A DNA stretch of 64,000 nt from Salinibacterium sp. dk2585 (GCF_008001035.1 NZ_CP042856.1:2728001-2792000); one strand, 5' to 3'; positions 52,654-61,879 are shown, counted from the stretch's first letter. Numbers and translations are program-made. The notes: generated from the letters alone by a model not told the origin.

Positions 52654-52860
52654 ATGAGTTTCGACCCGTTTGCAAACCAGGGCGGCCCCGCCGCGTGGGA
52701 CCCCAAGGCGAGTGAGGAATCCAACCGCGCGGCCGATGAGTTGTTCGCCGCTGAGCGCAGCGAGATTCACGACGACGAGTTGATCCCCAACGACGGCAAC
52801 CCGGAGCAGCCGGGAAACCTCCCCGACCCCGACCTGGAGTCGGACGAAGCGAGCGAGTAG
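52654..52860 (+). CDS. Small acidic protein of unknown function
   Basis: 68 residues, rich in Asp, Glu, Asn and Pro (SEIHDDELIPNDGNPEQPGNLP), probably disordered. No domain recognised. ATG at 52654 without a clear ribosome-binding site; it ends 2 nt before the convergent thioesterase stop. Codon use matches neighbours, supporting a real gene. Confidence 0.55.
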   Translation: MSFDPFANQGGPAAWDPKASEESNRAADELFAAERSEIHDDELIPNDGNPEQPGNLPDPDLESDEASE

Positions 52861-52862
52861 CC

Positions 52863-53414
52863 CTAGTCCTCCCAGACGCTCGGCGTTGGCTCGCGCCGGG
52901 ACGGCAGCGTGACATCGTCGGCCCAACGCCCCACCCATTCGGGCAGGTGGTGCTGCGACACGTCCACCCCGACCGCCTCGGAGATCTCGGCGAGCGGCAC
53001 GGAGCCGCCGCTGCGCTTGAGGAAGCGTCCGCGCAGCACCAGACGGCCCGCAAGTTCACCCTTCACGACGAAGCGGTGCTCAAGGTAGACCGACTTCTCG
53101 TCGAAGCCCATGATGCGGCTCTCGATCGTGAACTTCTGCCACGGCTCTAGCGACAAGCGATGCGTGATGGTCGAGGACTGCACGACGGGATACCAGCCGC
53201 GCGACATGAGCACCTTCCAGAGCCCCGTGCGCTGCAGCATCTCGAAGCGGGCGATGTCGGCGATCGACAGGTAACGCCCGTTGTTCATGTGCAGGTTGAT
53301 GTCGAGGTCGGTCGGCAGCACACGGAACTTCGAGGTCACGACGTCGAAGACGCCCACGCGCGACATCCGCCGTGCGCGCAGGAGGTGGATGAGGGTGCGC
53401 CAGATCACGTTCAC
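52863..53414 (-). CDS. Acyl-CoA thioesterase-like hotdog protein
   Basis: 183 residues, single hotdog fold of the 4HBT/THEM6-like type (FRVLPTDLDINLHMNNGRYLSIADIARFEMLQRTGL, with the LDxNxHMNN segment forming the active-site helix). Probably hydrolyses acyl-CoA. GTG at 53414 with TACCCT ending 6 nt upstream: leaderless; divergent from trhO. Confidence 0.82.
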   Translation of the reverse strand: MNVIWRTLIHLLRARRMSRVGVFDVVTSKFRVLPTDLDINLHMNNGRYLSIADIARFEMLQRTGLWKVLMSRGWYPVVQSSTITHRLSLEPWQKFTIESRIMGFDEKSVYLEHRFVVKGELAGRLVLRGRFLKRSGGSVPLAEISEAVGVDVSQHHLPEWVGRWADDVTLPSRREPTPSVWED

Positions 53415-53492
53415 CGAGTCAGGGTAACGACAGCTACCGCAGGGCGGCCATTTGACTGTGGGAGTTCAACAACGCCCGCGTAGGCTTGTGCG

Positions 53493-54359
53493 GTGTCTGT
53501 GCCGAAGATCCTGCTCTACTACTGCTTCACCCCTCTCGCCGATCCCGAGGCGATCCGGCTATGGCAGCGCGACCTGTGCGAGTCACTCGGCCTGGGCGGT
53601 CGCATCCTGGTCTCGCCCCACGGCATCAACGGCACGGTCGGTGGCGAGCTCGATGACGTGAAGCGCTACGTGCGCAAGACCCGCGAGTATGCGCCTTTCA
53701 AGGGGATCGACTTCAAGTGGAGCGAGGGCACCGGCAACGACTTTCCCCGGCTGAGCGTGCGGGTGCGTGAGGAGCTCGTGAGCTTCGGCGCCCCGGATGA
53801 GCTCGCGGTCGACCAGCACGGCGTTGTTGGCGGCGGACAGCACCTGAGCCCCGAGCGGCTGCACGAGCTGGTGGAACAGAAGCAGGTCACCTTCTTCGAC
53901 GGGCGCAACGCCTTCGAGGCCGAGATCGGTCGCTTCAAGGATGCGGTGGTTCCGGATGTCGCAACCACCCGCGACTTCGTCGCCGAACTCGACAGCGGCA
54001 AGTACGACCACCTCAAGGACCAGCCGGTCGTTACCTACTGCACTGGCGGCATCCGTTGCGAGGTGCTCTCGAGCCTCATGGTGAAGCGTGGCTTCACCGA
54101 GGTGTACCAGCTCGACGGCGGCATCGTCCGCTACGGCGAGGCTTTCGGCGACTCAGGCCTCTGGGAGGGCTCGCTCTACGTCTTCGACCAGCGCAAGGCC
54201 GTGCAATTCACGGATGCTGCGGCCACCGTCGGCCGCTGCCACCGCTGCGACGCCCCGACGAGTCGCATGGAGAACTGTCACGAGCTGTCGTGCCGCACCC
54301 AACTGGTGGTGTGCGATACGCACGCCGATGAGGCGGCGTGCTCCGAGCATTCGCTCTAA
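53493..54359 (+). CDS. trhO: tRNA uridine(34) hydroxylase (rhodanese family)
   Basis: 288 residues. N-terminal ferredoxin-like domain ([20 protein letters not shown] ... [12 protein letters not shown]), rhodanese domain with active loop [13 protein letters not shown], and a C-terminal cysteine cluster ([20 protein letters not shown]). TrhO hydroxylates wobble uridine in tRNA. GTG at 53493 preceded by TAGGCT and exactly 6 nt: leaderless. Confidence 0.92.
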   Translation: MSVPKILLYYCFTPLADPEAIRLWQRDLCESLGLGGRILVSPHGINGTVGGELDDVKRYVRKTREYAPFKGIDFKWSEGTGNDFPRLSVRVREELVSFGAPDELAVDQHGVVGGGQHLSPERLHELVEQKQVTFFDGRNAFEAEIGRFKDAVVPDVATTRDFVAELDSGKYDHLKDQPVVTYCTGGIRCEVLSSLMVKRGFTEVYQLDGGIVRYGEAFGDSGLWEGSLYVFDQRKAVQFTDAAATVGRCHRCDAPTSRMENCHELSCRTQLVVCDTHADEAACSEHSL

Positions 54360-54412
54360 TCGCTGAGCTCGGTGCCGAGACCGAGCACCCGAGACCTTGG
54401 TGCAGCGGAGAC

Positions 54413-55558
54413 CTAAGGGCGCGTGCGCCGTACCGTTCGCTGCACTCCCATCAGCCCAAGACCTATCGCCAGGAGTAGCGAGGCGGCCGCGCCCCACCCA
54501 ATGACCTCCGCGCCCGTCACCGGGAGCTGGGCGAGCTCCTCCGGCTCGACTGGGTCGACGGGGCCAGCAACCACCGGTGCCGCAGAAACCGCGAAGACCA
54601 GAACGCCCGTGGCCGCCTCGAACGTGGCATTGCCCGCCGATTCTGCCGCGATACGGCACTCCCCGACACCCGTGAACGCAATGGTTGCCGAATCGACGGT
54701 GCACAGCGACGGCGTAAGACTGGAGTGTGTGATGGCTACGCCACCCGCGGTTGTGGAGGCGAGAGTCAGGCTCTTGCCGACCTCGGCCTCAGTCGTCGGG
54801 GGCGCCGCAATAGTGTCGGCCGCGAGCGCGATGGCGAAGGATGCCGTTGCCGACGAGGCGAGGTAGGTAGCGTCACCCGCTGTGGTCGCCTCGATCGTGC
54901 AGGCACCCGCCGCGACGGGACTCAGGTCGGATCCCGTCACCGCACATGTGCCGGGCGTGAGGCTCTGGAACGTGACGGGCAGGGCCGACGCCGCGGTCGC
55001 CGACAACACCACATCACTCGTCATCGTCACTCCGGTAGGAGCTACGAACGTGATCGTGTCTGCCTGCGTCACCTGGAGCGCGCCGAGCGTGAACGTTCCC
55101 CTGAGAATGAGTGCGCTGTCCGCGTGGGAGCCGCCAACGCGAAACCCGTAGGTCTCTCCCGCCGTGACGGTGAAGGTGTGCGACCCGGAGAAGCCGAAGC
55201 TGTCAGACGCGCCCTGGTTTACGAGCACAGTCGAGCCGTCGTCGTCGAATGCGGAGAGGCTGGCGCGGGCCGCGAACCAGGAATGGATCCCATTCCAGGT
55301 GTAGGGCACCGTCACGGTGCCGGTCACCGGCGCGGTCGACGAGAATGTCCACGTGCCATTGAATGCCGTTCCGCCGTCGTAGCTGAACTGTGCCGGGGCG
55401 CCCACGCCATCTGACACCAGCGTCACTGAGCCGGGACCCGCCGCAGACCAGGGCTCGGGCGCGGCGTGTGCGGCGGGCGCAAGGCCACCAATGACAAGTG
55501 CGGCGGTGATGAGGGGCGTGAGCGCGAGGGCGCGCAGACGTCGGCGAGGCTGTGGCAC
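54413..55558 (-). CDS. LPxTG-anchored surface protein with Ig-like repeats
   Basis: 381 residues. Signal peptide (LALTPLITAALVIGGLAPAAHA), an N-terminal PPC/CBM-like beta domain (TVTVPYTWNGIHSWF ... FTVTAGETYGFRVGGSHADSALILRGTF), two ~75-residue Ig-like repeats each with a cysteine pair, then LAQLPVTGAEV, a membrane helix and a basic tail: a sortase substrate. Likely displayed on the wall; ligand unknown. GTG at 55558 after AGGAG. Confidence 0.8.
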   Translation of the reverse strand: MPQPRRRLRALALTPLITAALVIGGLAPAAHAAPEPWSAAGPGSVTLVSDGVGAPAQFSYDGGTAFNGTWTFSSTAPVTGTVTVPYTWNGIHSWFAARASLSAFDDDGSTVLVNQGASDSFGFSGSHTFTVTAGETYGFRVGGSHADSALILRGTFTLGALQVTQADTITFVAPTGVTMTSDVVLSATAASALPVTFQSLTPGTCAVTGSDLSPVAAGACTIEATTAGDATYLASSATASFAIALAADTIAAPPTTEAEVGKSLTLASTTAGGVAITHSSLTPSLCTVDSATIAFTGVGECRIAAESAGNATFEAATGVLVFAVSAAPVVAGPVDPVEPEELAQLPVTGAEVIGWGAAASLLLAIGLGLMGVQRTVRRTRP

Positions 55559-55749
55559 GGGTTGGACTCCTGGCGGGTAATGGAGGCAACTGCAACTTGT
55601 ATATCGGGTCAAGGAGCAGAGTCCTGAACAAGGCGGACTCTGAGACTACTGCCCACACACCCTGCCCTCGTGACCCCGGTTCGGGTGTCAATTGCAGTGC
55701 GCCCACCCCTGCGCTCCCACGCTTGCCCCCGGCTAGGGACATTTCACGC

Positions 55750-56229
55750 CTAGGTGCAGCTGATGGTCGTGCCGTTGTCGAGTTCGTAGACGCCCGCCTT
55801 GCGGCCGTCGCAGGCGCCGCCGATGCCCATGCCGCTCGCCATGAGGAAGAGCTGGGTGCCGAGCAGCACGGTCGTGACCGCACCGACGATCATGGCGGTC
55901 ATGCCGAAGCCGCCGCCGTAGCCCACCGCGCGGGACTTGCGGTACGACAGGAGACCGAGCACGATCCCGACGATGCCCACGCCGAGGGCGATCACGATGC
56001 CGACGATGCCGAGCACCTTGCCGGGGTCCTTCTCGGGCAGCGATTCCTCCGCGTCGTCGACGGCGGGCGTCGGCACAGCGGATGTCGCGGGCTGAGGTTC
56101 GGGCGCGGTGACCGTGTCGTCTGCCTCGGGTGTGGTCGCGGCATCCGTCGCCTCGTCGGGCTCGGGCGCCTCAGAGACCGCCACCAGGTTCTCCGCGTCG
56201 TCGTTGACTGCGGTGTTCTTCTTCACCAT
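55750..56229 (-). CDS. DUF4190-type membrane protein
   Basis: 159 residues: an acidic, Ala/Pro/Thr-rich cytoplasmic N-terminus, two to three helices (VLGIVGIVIALGVGIVGIVLGLLSY and MTAMIVGAVTTVLLGTQLF) and a short extracytoplasmic end with two cysteines. Function unknown; shares the double-helix layout with the protein at 10181-11014. ATG at 56229 after GGGGGAG. Confidence 0.7.
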   Translation of the reverse strand: MVKKNTAVNDDAENLVAVSEAPEPDEATDAATTPEADDTVTAPEPQPATSAVPTPAVDDAEESLPEKDPGKVLGIVGIVIALGVGIVGIVLGLLSYRKSRAVGYGGGFGMTAMIVGAVTTVLLGTQLFLMASGMGIGGACDGRKAGVYELDNGTTISCT

Positions 56230-56378
56230 GCGAATGCTCCCCCATGCTGCGACGGGTGTCGCCGTATCACCGTCGCGCGACTGTACCGCGAGGGATGCTC
56301 AGTCCGCTAGCGCCGTATTCGGGGGACAGAGTTTCATCATCTCTCCCGCGCGGGCCACACACCCACCAAGATGGGGGT

Positions 56379-57401
56379 ATGCGTATTGGAATCTTCACCA
56401 GCGGGGGCGACGCTCCCGGACTGAACGCCGTCATCCGCGGGGCCGTGCTCAAGGGCGACAAGCTCTTCGGCCAGGAGTTCGTCGGCTTCCGCAATGGCTG
56501 GAAGGGCGTTCTCGAAGGCGACATCGTGCCCCTCGGACGGCATCAGGTGAGGGGCATCTCCAAGATGGGTGGCACCATCCTTGGCACCTCGCGCACCAAT
56601 CCCTTCGAAGGCGGCGGGGCCGACCGCATCCGCGAGGTGCTCGAGGCCAATGACATCGGCGCCATCATCGCGATCGGCGGCGAGGGAACGCTGGCTGGGG
56701 CGAACGAGCTCTGCAACCAGGGCCTGCCGATTGTCGGCGTGCCGAAGACGATCGACAACGACCTCTCCGCGACCGACTACTCCTTCGGCTTCGACACGGC
56801 CGTGCAGATCGCGACGGATGCCATGGACCGGCTGCGCACGACCGGAGACGCCCACGGTCGCTGCATGATCGCCGAGGTCATGGGCCGACACGTCGGCTGG
56901 ATCGCACTGCACTCCGGCATGGCGGCCGGTGCCCACGCAATCCTCATTCCGGAACAGCGCACCTCGATGGAACAGATCACGGAGTGGGTGACGAGCGCAC
57001 ACGACCGCGGGCGCTCGCCGCTCGTCGTCGTCGCCGAGGGCTTCGTGCTCGACGGCATGGATGACCCGTACTCCGAGCGCGGCCTCGACACCTTCGGCCG
57101 CCCCCGCCTCGGGGGAATCGGTGAGGCGCTCGCCCCCGCCATCGAGGAAGCGACGGGCATCGAGACCCGCGCCACGACGCTGGGGCACATCCAGCGCGGC
57201 GGCACGCCCTCCGGCTTCGACCGCGTGCTCGCGACCCGCCTCGGCATGGCCGTGCTCGACCTTGCCCGCGAGGGCAAGTGGGGCCAGATGGTCGCGCTGC
57301 GCGGCACCGACATCGCGACGGTGCCGATCACGGAGGCGGTGGGTCGGCTCAACACCGTGCCAGAGGATCGCTACGAGGAAGCGGCGATGCTCTTCGGCTG
57401 A
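56379..57401 (+). CDS. pfkA: 6-phosphofructokinase
   Basis: 340 residues, glycolytic kinase making fructose-1,6-bisphosphate. Motifs: MRIGIFTSGGDAPGLNAVIRG, IGGEGTLAGANEL, VPKTIDNDL, and MGRHVGWIALHSGMAAGA. At the phosphoryl-donor positions it has Gly (ATP-like) in GGEG but Lys (PPi-like) in VPKTIDND, the mixed pattern of actinobacterial ATP-dependent enzymes. CAAGAT ending 6 nt before the ATG suggests a leaderless start. Confidence 0.94.
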   Translation: MRIGIFTSGGDAPGLNAVIRGAVLKGDKLFGQEFVGFRNGWKGVLEGDIVPLGRHQVRGISKMGGTILGTSRTNPFEGGGADRIREVLEANDIGAIIAIGGEGTLAGANELCNQGLPIVGVPKTIDNDLSATDYSFGFDTAVQIATDAMDRLRTTGDAHGRCMIAEVMGRHVGWIALHSGMAAGAHAILIPEQRTSMEQITEWVTSAHDRGRSPLVVVAEGFVLDGMDDPYSERGLDTFGRPRLGGIGEALAPAIEEATGIETRATTLGHIQRGGTPSGFDRVLATRLGMAVLDLAREGKWGQMVALRGTDIATVPITEAVGRLNTVPEDRYEEAAMLFG

Positions 57402-57467
57402 TCCGGTCGTTCAGTCCGGTTTCCCGGTGGAATTCCGGGCCGATATGATGCGTTACCCTTAATCGCC

Positions 57468-57878
57468 ATGCTGCTCACGATGCTCAAAGCGAAGATTCAT
57501 CGCGCGACCGTCACACAGGCCGACCTCCACTACGTCGGATCCGTCACCGTCGACAGCGACCTGCTTGAGGCATCCGGAATCCTGCCGGGCGAGAAGGTGT
57601 CCATCGTCGACATCACGAATGGCGCGCGCCTCGAGACCTACACGATCGCCGGCGAGCCCGGCAGCGGGGTGCTCTCGATCAACGGTGCAGCGGCGCATCT
57701 CGTGCACCCGGGAGACCTGGTCATCCTCATCGCCTACGCGCAGATGGAGCCCGCCGAGGCACGCGAGTTCCAGCCATCGATCGTGCACGTCGACGCCGAG
57801 AACCGCATCGTGCACCTCGGCACGGATGCTGCGGATGCGACCGGCACGTCCGGCATCCGCCCCCCGCTCGCGCTCTGA
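57468..57878 (+). CDS. panD: Aspartate 1-decarboxylase
   Basis: 136 residues. Makes beta-alanine for pantothenate/CoA. Self-cleaving proenzyme: the Gly-Ser bond in [10 protein letters not shown] (Ser25) yields the pyruvoyl group. [15 protein letters not shown] start and [22 protein letters not shown] are family hallmarks. TACCCT ends 8 nt before the ATG; a TATGAT further upstream is an alternative promoter element. Confidence 0.95.
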   Translation: MLLTMLKAKIHRATVTQADLHYVGSVTVDSDLLEASGILPGEKVSIVDITNGARLETYTIAGEPGSGVLSINGAAAHLVHPGDLVILIAYAQMEPAEAREFQPSIVHVDAENRIVHLGTDAADATGTSGIRPPLAL

Positions 57879-57898
57879 ACCTCCCATAGTCTGGGTGC

Positions 57899-58888
57899 AT
57901 GCGTGCACTCAAGGTTGAGAAAGACGACAACGGCATCACGACCAGCCTCATCACCGACCTGGGCGATGATGACCTCATGGCGGGTGACGTCACGATCGAC
58001 GTCGAGTACTCGAGCATCAACTTCAAGGACGGCCTCGCCATCACGGGGCGGCCCGGCGTCATCCGCGACTATCCCCTGATCCCCGGCATCGACCTTGTCG
58101 GCACGGTCGCCGAAGCGGATGCCTCAAGTCCCTGGTCTGCGGGAGACCGCGTGCTCCTCAACGGCTGGGGCATCGGCGAGACGCACCACGGGGGGCTCGC
58201 CGAGCGTGCGCGCGTGAAGTCCGACTGGCTCGTTCGCGTGCCGGAGTCCCTGAGCTCACACCGGGTCGCCGCGATCGGCACCGCGGGGTTCACCGCGATG
58301 CTCGCCGTGCTCGCGCTCGAGCGGGCTGGCGCCCTCGACCACTCCGATGGCAGCGTGCTCGTGACGGGTGCGGCCGGCGGCGTCGGGTCGATCGCGATTG
58401 CGCTGCTCTCGCGCCTCGGGCATCACGTGACGGCATCGACCGGTCGCACGCAGGAGGCTGACTACCTGCACTCACTCGGGGCGGACGACATCATCGACCG
58501 CGCCGAGCTCAGCGAACAGGGCAGGCCTCTCCAGGCGCAGCGGTGGGCCGGAGCGATCGACTCTGTCGGCGGGCCCACCCTCGCCAACGTGCTGGCCCAG
58601 ACCTGTTACGGCGGCACCGTCTCCGCGTGCGGCCTCGCCCAGTCCGCGGACCTCCCGGCAACCGTCATGCCGTTCATCCTGCGCGGCGTCACCCTCGCGG
58701 GCATCAACTCCGTCATGGCGCCGCAGCCCCTGCGCGAGCAGGCCTGGCAGCGCCTCGCGAGCGACCTCGACCTGGAGCTACTCGACAGCCTCACGCAGAC
58801 GGTGTCGCTGGCGGATGCCCCGGGCGTGGCCGAGCGCATCCTCGGCGGCGGGGTGCGAGGACGCACCGTCGTCGACGTGCGCAACTAG
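57899..58888 (+). CDS. Acrylyl-CoA reductase-like quinone oxidoreductase (AcuI/YhdH)
   Basis: 329-residue zinc-free medium-chain dehydrogenase. SSINFKDGLAITG, PGIDLVGTV, LNGWGIGETHHGGLAERARV (the YhdH signature) and NADPH fold VLVTGAAGGVGSIAI. Relatives reduce acrylyl-CoA to propionyl-CoA. TAGTCT and exactly 6 nt precede the ATG: leaderless. Confidence 0.9.
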   Translation: MRALKVEKDDNGITTSLITDLGDDDLMAGDVTIDVEYSSINFKDGLAITGRPGVIRDYPLIPGIDLVGTVAEADASSPWSAGDRVLLNGWGIGETHHGGLAERARVKSDWLVRVPESLSSHRVAAIGTAGFTAMLAVLALERAGALDHSDGSVLVTGAAGGVGSIAIALLSRLGHHVTASTGRTQEADYLHSLGADDIIDRAELSEQGRPLQAQRWAGAIDSVGGPTLANVLAQTCYGGTVSACGLAQSADLPATVMPFILRGVTLAGINSVMAPQPLREQAWQRLASDLDLELLDSLTQTVSLADAPGVAERILGGGVRGRTVVDVRN

Positions 58889-58894
58889 GGAGCG

Positions 58895-59680
58895 CTACTC
58901 TTCTTCGTCGCTCGTCGTGTCGTGGGCATAGTCGGCGAGCGCTTCAACGAGCGCTTCGGCGGTGCGATCCTCGGAGATCACGTCGACCTTGAGGCCGGCG
59001 GCGCGAGCGTCGAATGCCGTCCGCGGGCCGATGCAGGCCACCACGGTCGACTCGGGCAGGGTTCCGAGCTGCTCGTTCACCTCGCGGGCGACCACGCCGG
59101 AACTGATGAGGATGGCGCTGATGCGCCCGGAGGCGACATCCGCCGCCACCCGCTCCGGGATGGGGATGCCCACGACGCGGTGTGCGGTCACAAAGTCGAG
59201 TTCGAGACCGAGTTCGGAGAGGCCCTCGAGCACGCTGTGCTCGGTTGTGTCGCCCTCGGGCACGAGCGCGCGCCCGCCCCTCGCGTCTTCGGGCCAGGAG
59301 GTGAGCAGCCCGCGCGGGGAGTTGTCGGGCGAGGGAACCAGGTCGGCCTCGTAGCCCGCAAGCGTGAGGGCCGCGAGCGTGGTCTCGCCGACGCACGCGA
59401 TGCGAGTCTCGGGCGGTACCTGTACGCCGCGGATGTTGAGCACATCGACTGTCGTCGCGCTACTCACGACGATCCAGTCGTAGTAGCCCTCCTCGAGGCG
59501 GCCCAGTGCTGCGTCGAGCGGCGCAGGATCCTCGGGCATCGAGAAGTTGATCATGGGCGCGACGACGGCGGTCGCCCCGAAGGAGCGGAGCGTCGCTGCG
59601 ACGTTCTCGCCGTAGGCGCCGCCGCGCGGAACAAGCACGCGCCACCCCGTGAGTGGTTTGGCGCGACGCAGAAGGGTCAT
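58895..59680 (-). CDS. hemD: Uroporphyrinogen-III synthase
   Basis: 261 residues in two Rossmann-like lobes, closing hydroxymethylbilane to uroporphyrinogen III in heme/corrin synthesis. GWRVLVPRGGAYGENVAATLRSFGA at the start, YDWIVVSSATTVDVL and the ILISSGVVAREV ... CIGPRTAFDARAAGL segments fit HemD. Isolated from other hem genes here. The ATG at 59680 follows CAGGAT by 6 nt (possible leaderless start). Confidence 0.85.
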   Translation of the reverse strand: MTLLRRAKPLTGWRVLVPRGGAYGENVAATLRSFGATAVVAPMINFSMPEDPAPLDAALGRLEEGYYDWIVVSSATTVDVLNIRGVQVPPETRIACVGETTLAALTLAGYEADLVPSPDNSPRGLLTSWPEDARGGRALVPEGDTTEHSVLEGLSELGLELDFVTAHRVVGIPIPERVAADVASGRISAILISSGVVAREVNEQLGTLPESTVVACIGPRTAFDARAAGLKVDVISEDRTAEALVEALADYAHDTTSDEEE

Positions 59681-59712
59681 GGTCCCATCCTGCCCCTCAG
59701 GGGCGAGTCCGC

Positions 59713-59744
59713 AAAAACGTGCGGCCGCCCTTGAGCGGCCGCAC
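59713..59744 (-). terminator. Strong intrinsic terminator (minus strand)
   Basis: GTGCGGCCGC (59719-59728) pairs perfectly with GCGGCCGCAC (59735-59744) around a 6-nt loop, followed on the minus strand by TTTTT. Ends the three-gene membrane cluster at 59751-60801. Confidence 0.9.
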
Positions 59745-59750
59745 GCATCG

Positions 59751-59996
59751 TCAGTCGTCGCCGAAGATCGCCCAAGCGACGAGTCCGCCGACCGCGATGA
59801 TGGTCGCGGTTGCGCCCACGATCCACGGGGTCGGGTTCGTCTCATAGGAGCGCTTCGCCTTTTCGCTCCACTCACTCGTGCGCTTCTTGACGTTGAACTT
59901 GTCCTCGATTGCGTCGAGCGTCTCGCCCAGTGACTCGCGCGCTGCCTCGACGGCCCTGCTGGCGTCCTTGGCGTTGGCGGGGGTGCTCTCGCTCAT
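59751..59996 (-). CDS. Small single-helix membrane protein (DUF3618-like)
   Basis: 81 residues: a charged amphipathic helix (RAVEAARESLGETLDAIEDKFNVKKR, the DUF3618-like 'LgeTLdaiedk' pattern) and one C-terminal membrane helix (WIVGATATIIAVGGLVAWAIF). Third gene of a cluster with a holin-like and a YtxH-like protein, a set seen in actinobacterial envelope or stress loci. Exact role unknown. Confidence 0.75.
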   Translation of the reverse strand: MSESTPANAKDASRAVEAARESLGETLDAIEDKFNVKKRTSEWSEKAKRSYETNPTPWIVGATATIIAVGGLVAWAIFGDD

Positions 59997-60039
59997 GGTT
60001 CTCCTCGTGTGTCGGGTTCGAATCTCAGGATGCCGGTGG

Positions 60040-60462
60040 CTACGACGACCAGGGGCGACGGATACCGCGCACCACGTCGACGTCGCGCTTGACGCTCTCT
60101 ATGGTCGCCTCGGGCATGGGCGGGATACCCGACTTCAGCTTGGTGTAGCCGATCCACCCGAGGATCGCGGCGACGATGAGCAGCACTCCTGCGACGATGA
60201 GCGCAGCGGCCCAACCTGGCATGACGAGCGCCAAGGCCAGCACTGCCGCCGTCAGCAGCACGCCGACCATGAAGAGCAGCACGACCGCCGCCGCGGCAAT
60301 GAGGCCGCCACCAATGCCGAGCGCCTTCAGCTTGGCCGTCATCTCGGCCTTGAGCTGCTCGATCTCGGCGGTCACCAGCTCGGAGACCAGCCGCGGCACG
60401 TCGCTCAGCAGCTCGATGAGCGAGCGCCGCCGCGCACGGGGTGGAGTGCTCTGGTCGGTCAT
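60040..60462 (-). CDS. Actinobacterial holin-X family membrane protein (phage holin superfamily III)
   Basis: 140 residues: an N-terminal amphipathic helix (SLIELLSDVPRLVSELVTAEIEQLKAEM) and two membrane helices (GLIAAAAVVLLFMVGVLLTAAV and AALIVAGVLLIVAAILGWIGY). Despite the family name there is no phage context; such chromosomal copies are probably envelope proteins. ATG at 60462, 9 bp from the upstream YtxH-like stop. Confidence 0.8.
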   Translation of the reverse strand: MTDQSTPPRARRRSLIELLSDVPRLVSELVTAEIEQLKAEMTAKLKALGIGGGLIAAAAVVLLFMVGVLLTAAVLALALVMPGWAAALIVAGVLLIVAAILGWIGYTKLKSGIPPMPEATIESVKRDVDVVRGIRRPWSS

Positions 60463-60471
60463 GGGTGGGTC

Positions 60472-60801
60472 CTAGCTCGAGGCCGCGTTCGTGCTGCCGC
60501 CGGAGGTGGAAGGCTTCGACGCCGACGTGCTGGAGCTGGAGCTGGAGCTACCGGCCTTCGACTTCTTCTTGCCGCCCACCTGGGAGACGACCTTCTTCGC
60601 GTTGTCGCTGATGAAGTCGGCGACCTCAGGAGCCTTGTCCTTCGCGAAGTCCTCCACAGCCTCGACCTTGGTCTGCACTCGAGGGTCGTTCCAGAACTGG
60701 GCGGCCTTGCTCTTGATGTCCTCGTAACGCTGCCGCCCTGCTCGGGCGCCCAGCACGTAGCCGACGGCCAGACCTGTCAGGATGAGAATCTTTCCACGCA
60801 C
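60472..60801 (-). CDS. YtxH-like membrane-associated stress protein
   Basis: 109 residues. GKILILTGLAVGYVLGARAGRQRYEDIKSKAAQFW is the YtxH-type start with a membrane helix; a helical region and a Ser/Lys-rich tail (SSSSSSTSASK) follow. GTG at 60801 after GGAG; the longer in-frame ATG lacks a ribosome-binding site. First gene of the three-gene cluster. Confidence 0.75.
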   Translation of the reverse strand: MRGKILILTGLAVGYVLGARAGRQRYEDIKSKAAQFWNDPRVQTKVEAVEDFAKDKAPEVADFISDNAKKVVSQVGGKKKSKAGSSSSSSSTSASKPSTSGGSTNAASS

Positions 60802-60912
60802 GGTGTCTCCATTCCGTTGGGGGTGGTCCTGTGTCGTCTCAGCGTAGTGCTGGGGCCTCCAGCGGATGTTTGGCAAACTCCCAGAGAGTCACTTTCCTTG
60901 CCGTCGCGCAGT

Positions 60913-61815
60913 TCAATAGACGAACTCGAGGATGTCGCGGCCGACCGTGCGCATGGCGTCGAGCACCCTCAGGCGCTCGTGCAGGCTCGAGTCGGTGAAC
61001 TCGACCGTGACCGCGTAGGAGACGCCGCCCTGCCGGCCTTTCAGCATGCCCGCGTCGCAGCGCACGCCGTCGTCGGTGCCCGTCTTGTTGACGAGTTGCA
61101 GTCCGTGGCTCGTCGCGCGGTGCGCAAGTGGGTCGAGCCCGAAGGCGCTCGCGACCATCGAGAGGTCACTGTTGAGCGACAGCCAGTCCAGCACGCGCTG
61201 GCTCGTGACCGAGTCGACGACCTGGCCGCGACTGAGGGCATAGAACAGCCAGGCCAGTTCGGCCGTCGCGCCGACCGAGAACTGGGGCGCGTCATCCGGC
61301 CCTCGCTTCATGCGCACGCGGTCGAGCAGCGCGGTACGACGGAGCCCCAGTGACTCGGCGCGTTCGCGCACGGCATCGAGGCCGATGTGGCGCAGCAGCA
61401 CGTTGGTCGCGACGTTGTCACTCGCCGCGCCCACCAGGAGGGCGAGGTCGCCCAGCGGCAGCGTCGGCACCTGCATGCGGTGCCAGAGCCCAGAGTCGGC
61501 GATCGCGTCATCCGGTGTCTTGTCGAGGATGCCGGGCACGCGCGGGTCCCGTGTCGTGATGCGTGCCGCCGTCTCAATCAGCAGCAGCACCTTGCCCACG
61601 CTCGCGGTGGGAAGTGCGACGCGGTCATCGATCGCGAGGAGCGGCAGGCCCGTCGTGAGGTCGAGCACGGTGGCCGAGACACGGGCGCCCGCGAAGGCGA
61701 GCTCGCCAAGGGCGGCGAAGCTCTCGGTGAAGTTCTCAGCGTCGTCCGTGCCGCGGTGACGGGCGACTGCGGCGGCGCGCAGGCGTCGACGACGGTGCTG
61801 TTCTTTGGAGTTCAC
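60913..61815 (-). CDS. Class A beta-lactamase-fold serine hydrolase without signal peptide
   Basis: 300 residues. Active-site motifs of penicillin-recognising enzymes are present: SVGK (SxxK), ASDN (SDN loop) and NKTGTDDG (KTG). The N-terminus (NSKEQHRRRRLRAAAVARHRG) is basic and has no hydrophobic stretch, so no export signal is visible. A cytoplasmic esterase/peptidase or a leaderless-secreted enzyme is possible. GTG at 61815 follows AAGAAGGAG. Resistance function is not implied. Confidence 0.8.
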   Translation of the reverse strand: MNSKEQHRRRRLRAAAVARHRGTDDAENFTESFAALGELAFAGARVSATVLDLTTGLPLLAIDDRVALPTASVGKVLLLIETAARITTRDPRVPGILDKTPDDAIADSGLWHRMQVPTLPLGDLALLVGAASDNVATNVLLRHIGLDAVRERAESLGLRRTALLDRVRMKRGPDDAPQFSVGATAELAWLFYALSRGQVVDSVTSQRVLDWLSLNSDLSMVASAFGLDPLAHRATSHGLQLVNKTGTDDGVRCDAGMLKGRQGGVSYAVTVEFTDSSLHERLRVLDAMRTVGRDILEFVY

Positions 61816-61879
61816 GGCTCCTTCTTCTTTGCCACCGCGGGTTCGGGTCGCGCGGGGGCTGGGTCGCTGCGGGGTCAGG

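Noticed and set aside
60040-60462. Phage holin, hence a prophage remnant
   Set aside because: No other phage gene nearby; the holin-X family is chromosomal in many actinobacteria and here it sits in a stress/envelope cluster.
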